Assembly (NCBI GenBank): GCA_030817875.1
Contig: JAUSZU010000001.1
Coordinates: 1,860,001 to 1,924,000, forward strand
DNA: 64,000 nt
Direction of reading: 5' to 3'
From: Flavobacterium sp. W4I14
GTDB lineage: Bacteria > Bacteroidota > Bacteroidia > Sphingobacteriales > Sphingobacteriaceae
Numbering within the stretch: the stretch's first letter is position 1; every line of letters starts with the position of its first letter. A model generated the notes under the pieces. That model was not told the DNA's origin. It saw only the letters and a program-made list of their open reading frames with translations, and ran no database searches. The translations under genes were made by a program, and so were the position numbers. Below, one piece after another: positions 61,060 to 64,000 of this stretch.

Positions 61060-62073
61060 ATGAAAGCTATAGGATTTAAAACCTCACTACCCATTTCGGC
61101 AGAGGAAAGTTTTATCGAATTTGAAACAGCTGTTCCACAACCTAGCGGACGCGACATACTGGTTAAGATAAACGCAATCAGTGTAAATCCGGTAGATTAT
61201 AAGATACGCCAGAACAGTACTAAAGATACTATATTGGAAACACCTAAGGTGATTGGCTGGGATGCTACCGGAACGGTAGAAGCTGTTGGAGAGGCGGTTA
61301 CTTTTTTTAAACCTGGCGATGCGGTTTATTATGCTGGTGACCTTACGCGCAGTGGCAGTAATGCCGAATATCAATTGATAGATGAACGTATTGTTGGTTT
61401 AAAGCCAAGCACACTCAGCAATGCCGAAGCTGCTGCTATGCCCCTAACCGCGCTTACAGCATGGGAATCGTTATACGACCGTATCCGCATCAGCGAACAA
61501 AAAGATAAAGGAAAAAGTATACTTATTATTGGAGGTGCCGGTGGCGTAGGTTCAATTGCCATACAGCTTGCAAAAAAAATAAGCGGACTAAAGGTAATTA
61601 CCACAGCCTCGCGTAGAGAAACGAAAGAATGGTGCCTGGCTATGGGAGCCGATTTGGTGGTAGACCATAAAAACCTGGTTGAAGAAATACGTGCAGCAGG
61701 TTACGAGGAAGTAGACTTTATACTGGACTTTGTTGATCTGAATGCTTATTGGGATGCAATAGTAGAATTAATCAAACCTCAGGGACATATTGTTTCCATT
61801 ACCGGTTCAGCCACTCCTATTGCGCTGAATAAGTTAAAAAACAAAAGTGTTACTTTTTCGTGGGAATTGATGTACACCCGTTCGATGTATCAAGCCAATG
61901 ATATGGAAGAGCAACACCATATTTTAAACAAACTTGCCGAACTTTTTGACAATGGCATACTTAAAACAACGTTAAACACCACGCTGAAAGGATTTACAGT
62001 AGAAAACCTAAAAGAGGCACACCGCTTATTGGAAAGCGGAAAAACGATTGGTAAGGTTGTAATCGAATATTAG
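61060..62073 (+). CDS. Quinone oxidoreductase-like, zinc-type alcohol dehydrogenase family
   Basis: A 337-residue medium-chain dehydrogenase/reductase from ATG at 61060 (an in-frame ATG at 61015 adds 15 unlikely residues). The catalytic-domain stretch ILVKINAISVNPVDYKIRQ and the NADPH loop IIGGAGGVGSIAIQLAKK (about 156-173) are clear. No zinc-binding Cys set is present, so despite the family name it acts as a zinc-free quinone or enone reductase. EEQHHILNKLAELFDNGIL and the ending KTIGKVVIEY are standard for this subgroup. It is divergent from the AraC regulator. Confidence 0.92.
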   Translation: MKAIGFKTSLPISAEESFIEFETAVPQPSGRDILVKINAISVNPVDYKIRQNSTKDTILETPKVIGWDATGTVEAVGEAVTFFKPGDAVYYAGDLTRSGSNAEYQLIDERIVGLKPSTLSNAEAAAMPLTALTAWESLYDRIRISEQKDKGKSILIIGGAGGVGSIAIQLAKKISGLKVITTASRRETKEWCLAMGADLVVDHKNLVEEIRAAGYEEVDFILDFVDLNAYWDAIVELIKPQGHIVSITGSATPIALNKLKNKSVTFSWELMYTRSMYQANDMEEQHHILNKLAELFDNGILKTTLNTTLKGFTVENLKEAHRLLESGKTIGKVVIEY

Positions 62074-62270
62074 GGATAATTTATTGCATAAAAATTAATG
62101 TAAATGACATAAAGATTTTTAGCTTATTGTAAGCTGCGAGGAATCGTCATTGAGAGAAAGTTTTTTCAGCCGACGAAGCAATCTTACAACGATCGCTACT
62201 AGCGGTGCGCATTAAGGTTGCTTCGTGTCTCGCAATGACGATTCCTCTTTAGTATACGTCTATGGCAGCT
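62074..62270. repeat. Composite palindromic repeat unit, copy 3
   Basis: It begins at once after the oxidoreductase stop with GGGATAATTTATTGCATAAA, has arms CGTCATTGAGAGA and TCTCGCAATGACG, and inner CGACGAAGCAATCTT against AAGGTTGCTTCGT. The lead matches copies at 4510 and 4737, and the tail (TATGGCAGC) is a weaker match. A 400-bp gap runs from 62073 to 62470; the rest of it holds only the terminator below. Confidence 0.7.
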
Positions 62271-62400
62271 TGTACAAAGACCAGCTTAAATGCTTAATGA
62301 ATCGTTCCACAAGATAGAATTTTCATCGGAGAACCAACGTTATAGATTCGGATCGATTATAAATGATGTTACAGCGGTAATGGCTTTCGCTTAGCCGTAA

Positions 62401-62433
62401 AACAAGAAAAGGCTACTCCTTTCGGAGCAACCT
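62401..62433 (-). terminator. Terminator of the small hypothetical gene
   Basis: On the minus strand AAGGTTGCTCC pairs with GGAGTAGCCTT (two wobble pairs) around a 4-base loop and runs into TTTTCTTGTTTT. Confidence 0.8.
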
Positions 62434-62469
62434 TCCCGTATTTTTATTCGATAAAATAGATTGGGCGGA

Positions 62470-62769
62470 TTATTTTTTCCCGCTCATATCCAGAAAAATG
62501 GATTTAATTCCTTCTAACAGCTCTTTTCTTTCGCTTGCCAACACCAATGGGAACCATTCATCGGTGTGTAATTCTACAACGTGCTCATGAATCAGGTAAT
62601 GCCTGCCAGATCTAACCCTTCGCCGATTGCCTGGAATGATGGTTCCAGATAACATTTTGATTATAATTTTCGTAATCATCCTAATGTATTTCGGAGAATC
62701 CTCATATTTACAGTCAATAAAAAGGATCCACAATCCGTTCATCGCATTGTGTTGTATACTTGCTTTCAT
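62470..62769 (-). CDS. Hypothetical protein
   Basis: A 99-residue protein. N-terminal MNGLWILFIDCKYEDSPKYIRMITKIIIKML looks like an amphipathic helix and strand, then a basic patch NRRRVRSGRHYLIHEHVVELHTDEWFPLVLASERKELLEGI. The terminator just downstream and even codon use support a real gene. No known motif is recognised. It lies 42 bp after the outer-membrane protein gene on the same strand, so the two may be co-transcribed. Confidence 0.6.
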   Translation of the reverse strand: MKASIQHNAMNGLWILFIDCKYEDSPKYIRMITKIIIKMLSGTIIPGNRRRVRSGRHYLIHEHVVELHTDEWFPLVLASERKELLEGIKSIFLDMSGKK

Positions 62770-62811
62770 TTATGGAGCTATTAAAAGATGATTAGTAAGG
62801 CAAACCTGTTT

Positions 62812-63369
62812 TTATAAGCTAAAGCCCCAGGCGATTCTGAAACCTACAAAGTTGTTCGTATGGTCGCAGTGATAGAATTTGCCATTGCTTTCATAGCGTA
62901 ATCCGGCATCGATGTAATTACTGTTGTGCAGATAGAATATCATTCCTGCCTGCGGTGCGTATACGAATGCAGCTTTTTTGCCTTCCACACAGTTTGTTTT
63001 ATTTAAAAGGAAGGAAAAACCGATTTCACTCTGCAGGTAAAGGTTACTTCTATAGAAATATTTTAAACCTGATTTAACCGGTATAAGTTGTAAATCATCA
63101 ACCAAACGTGAGTAATTGCCTGATACGAAAATGTTGTTGAATCCGGAATTTACTGTGGTATATAAAACGCTTTCAATTAGGGGGAAATCTGCCTGAAAGG
63201 AAACACCAAGTGGTGCCTCATACTTTTTGGCCAAATAGCCAGTAGCTAAACCTGTTTCGATACCTACGGAATACCGAATACCTGTACCTCCATAAACCTG
63301 CGATTGTGCTTTGGCACCTTTAAAAGCAAACAATGGTAACAGTAGAGTTAATGCGTTAATTATTTTCAT
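62812..63369 (-). CDS. Small outer-membrane beta-barrel protein
   Basis: A 185-residue exported protein (leader NALTLLLPLFAFKGAKA). Alternating aromatic and small residues run through it (GGTGIRYSVGIETGLATGYLAKKYEAPLGVSFQADF), and the end NFVGFRIAWGFSL closes with hydrophobic residues as in outer-membrane barrels of about eight strands. No specific family can be named. It may be expressed together with the small gene downstream. Confidence 0.75.
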   Translation of the reverse strand: MKIINALTLLLPLFAFKGAKAQSQVYGGTGIRYSVGIETGLATGYLAKKYEAPLGVSFQADFPLIESVLYTTVNSGFNNIFVSGNYSRLVDDLQLIPVKSGLKYFYRSNLYLQSEIGFSFLLNKTNCVEGKKAAFVYAPQAGMIFYLHNSNYIDAGLRYESNGKFYHCDHTNNFVGFRIAWGFSL

Positions 63370-63521
63370 GATTTCAAAATTTTGGTAAATAGAAATCCAT
63401 CACCATAAAGTACTTATGGCGAATTATTTAGAGAGATACTATAAAAAAAACGGAGCATTCACCGCTATGGTAAACACAAAGAAGATATGGGTTTAAGATA
63501 AATTAAAATACCAGCAGCGGC

Positions 63522-63938
63522 TTAAGAAATAGACCGGTTGTTATTTCTTGGCATAGTATGATGTGCAACCGTTTCCGAAACATTCTTTTCTATGTTATTA
63601 TTGCTTAATATTTCGTTGTATTTTTCAAGTAACTTAATGTATTTATTCATCCAGAAGTATACAGAATTCGCATCACCTTTGGTTTGATCCCCTGTATGTG
63701 CATCAAAAGCTTCATGGATATAGTTACTGTTTTTAGCAAAAGTTTCGGGTAACTCAACGGAAAAATCATGACCGATTACGGTACCCACTTTCCAAATAAT
63801 TTCAGGATTTAGACTTTTCTGGTCAAACCAATTGTAAATAGTTCTTCTACTTACATTTAATTTCCGGGATAATTCACTTATTCCCATTCTGTCTCTGCGT
63901 ACAACACGCTCAAGAACTTGGCCTACATTTAAACTCAT
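63522..63938 (-). CDS. Helix-turn-helix DNA-binding protein
   Basis: A 138-residue protein. Residues about 5-50 form an HTH (VLERVVRRDRMGISELSRKLNVSRRTIYNWFDQKSLNPEIIWKVGTVIG) of the Cro/XRE-like or transposase-HTH type. The second half is polar (KYIKLLEKYNEILSNNNIEKNVSE) and likely helical, perhaps a dimer segment. The C-terminal tail is Asn/Arg-rich. No partner gene is visible; the window ends 62 bp further on. Confidence 0.8.
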   Translation of the reverse strand: MSLNVGQVLERVVRRDRMGISELSRKLNVSRRTIYNWFDQKSLNPEIIWKVGTVIGHDFSVELPETFAKNSNYIHEAFDAHTGDQTKGDANSVYFWMNKYIKLLEKYNEILSNNNIEKNVSETVAHHTMPRNNNRSIS

Positions 63939-64000
63939 AGCAGTTAATTTAATTTAAAATAAAGATTTAAATTCGATCAACAATCTGGGACGACTATTAC

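Overview
The window reads as a low-GC Bacteroidota chromosome, most like Pedobacter or a relative in Sphingobacteriaceae. The evidence is two SusC/SusD pairs, many SPII-type lipoprotein leaders, promoters of the form TTTG-N19-TAnnTTTG, small Bacteroidota-type Crp/Fnr regulators, and families such as DUF983, DUF4932, DUF5107 and GH97. Taxonomy is inferred from gene content only.

Positions 1-11050 look like ordinary chromosome. They hold the tail of a nitrilase-family gene, a glycosylasparaginase, a DUF2314 protein, cutC, two small envelope proteins, DUF983, a Crp/Fnr regulator, ddl, and a plus-strand run of PASTA protein, mltG, thioesterase and YihY/BrkB protein. This part ends at a complete tRNA-Ser(UGA) with its own promoter and terminator.

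From the tRNA to about 57.4 kb the DNA looks acquired. The 3' end of the tRNA-Ser gene is repeated near 21.75 kb and 57.38 kb. Both extra copies are preceded, at the same distance, by a shared block of about 150 bp. I read this as two tandem islands. Island A (about 11.0-21.8 kb) is built from four short-chain dehydrogenases, each paired with a regulator (two Crp/Fnr-like, two AraC-like), plus a small monooxygenase and a DUF4932 protein. Island B (about 21.8-57.4 kb) starts with an alpha/beta hydrolase divergent from an HxlR regulator. A 21-codon relic of a homologous hydrolase sits just inside island A. No integrase is visible.

The core of island B is a carbohydrate system in three minus-strand transcription units around one AraC regulator (45160). 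Unit 1 is susC-susD-two surface lipoproteins-GH95-galM-GH97-GH36. Unit 2 is a sugar:H+ symporter and a DUF5107-TPR protein. Unit 3 is susC-susD-TIM-barrel lipoprotein-PQQ-type dehydrogenase fused to cytochrome c. All three units carry the same pair of ATGGAYAAT-like direct repeats spaced exactly 21 bp upstream, which predicts one regulon. The enzymes suggest alpha-galactose- and alpha-L-fucose- or L-galactose-bearing glycans, with galactose taken up and epimerised.

Three Crp/Fnr-like regulators in the islands each come with a private palindrome of the form 6-N2-6 in front of neighbouring genes: TTACCA-N2-TGGTAA, GTGAAC-N2-GTTCAC and TTAACC-N2-GGTTAA. This is the most useful regulatory pattern after the AraC regulon.

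Beyond 57.4 kb the content is still accessory: a DUF6624 protein, decayed genes, an AHSA1 protein, an AraC regulator divergent from a quinone-oxidoreductase-like enzyme, a small unknown, an outer-membrane barrel and an HTH protein. Related composite palindromic repeats lie at 4.5-4.9 kb and 62.1-62.3 kb.
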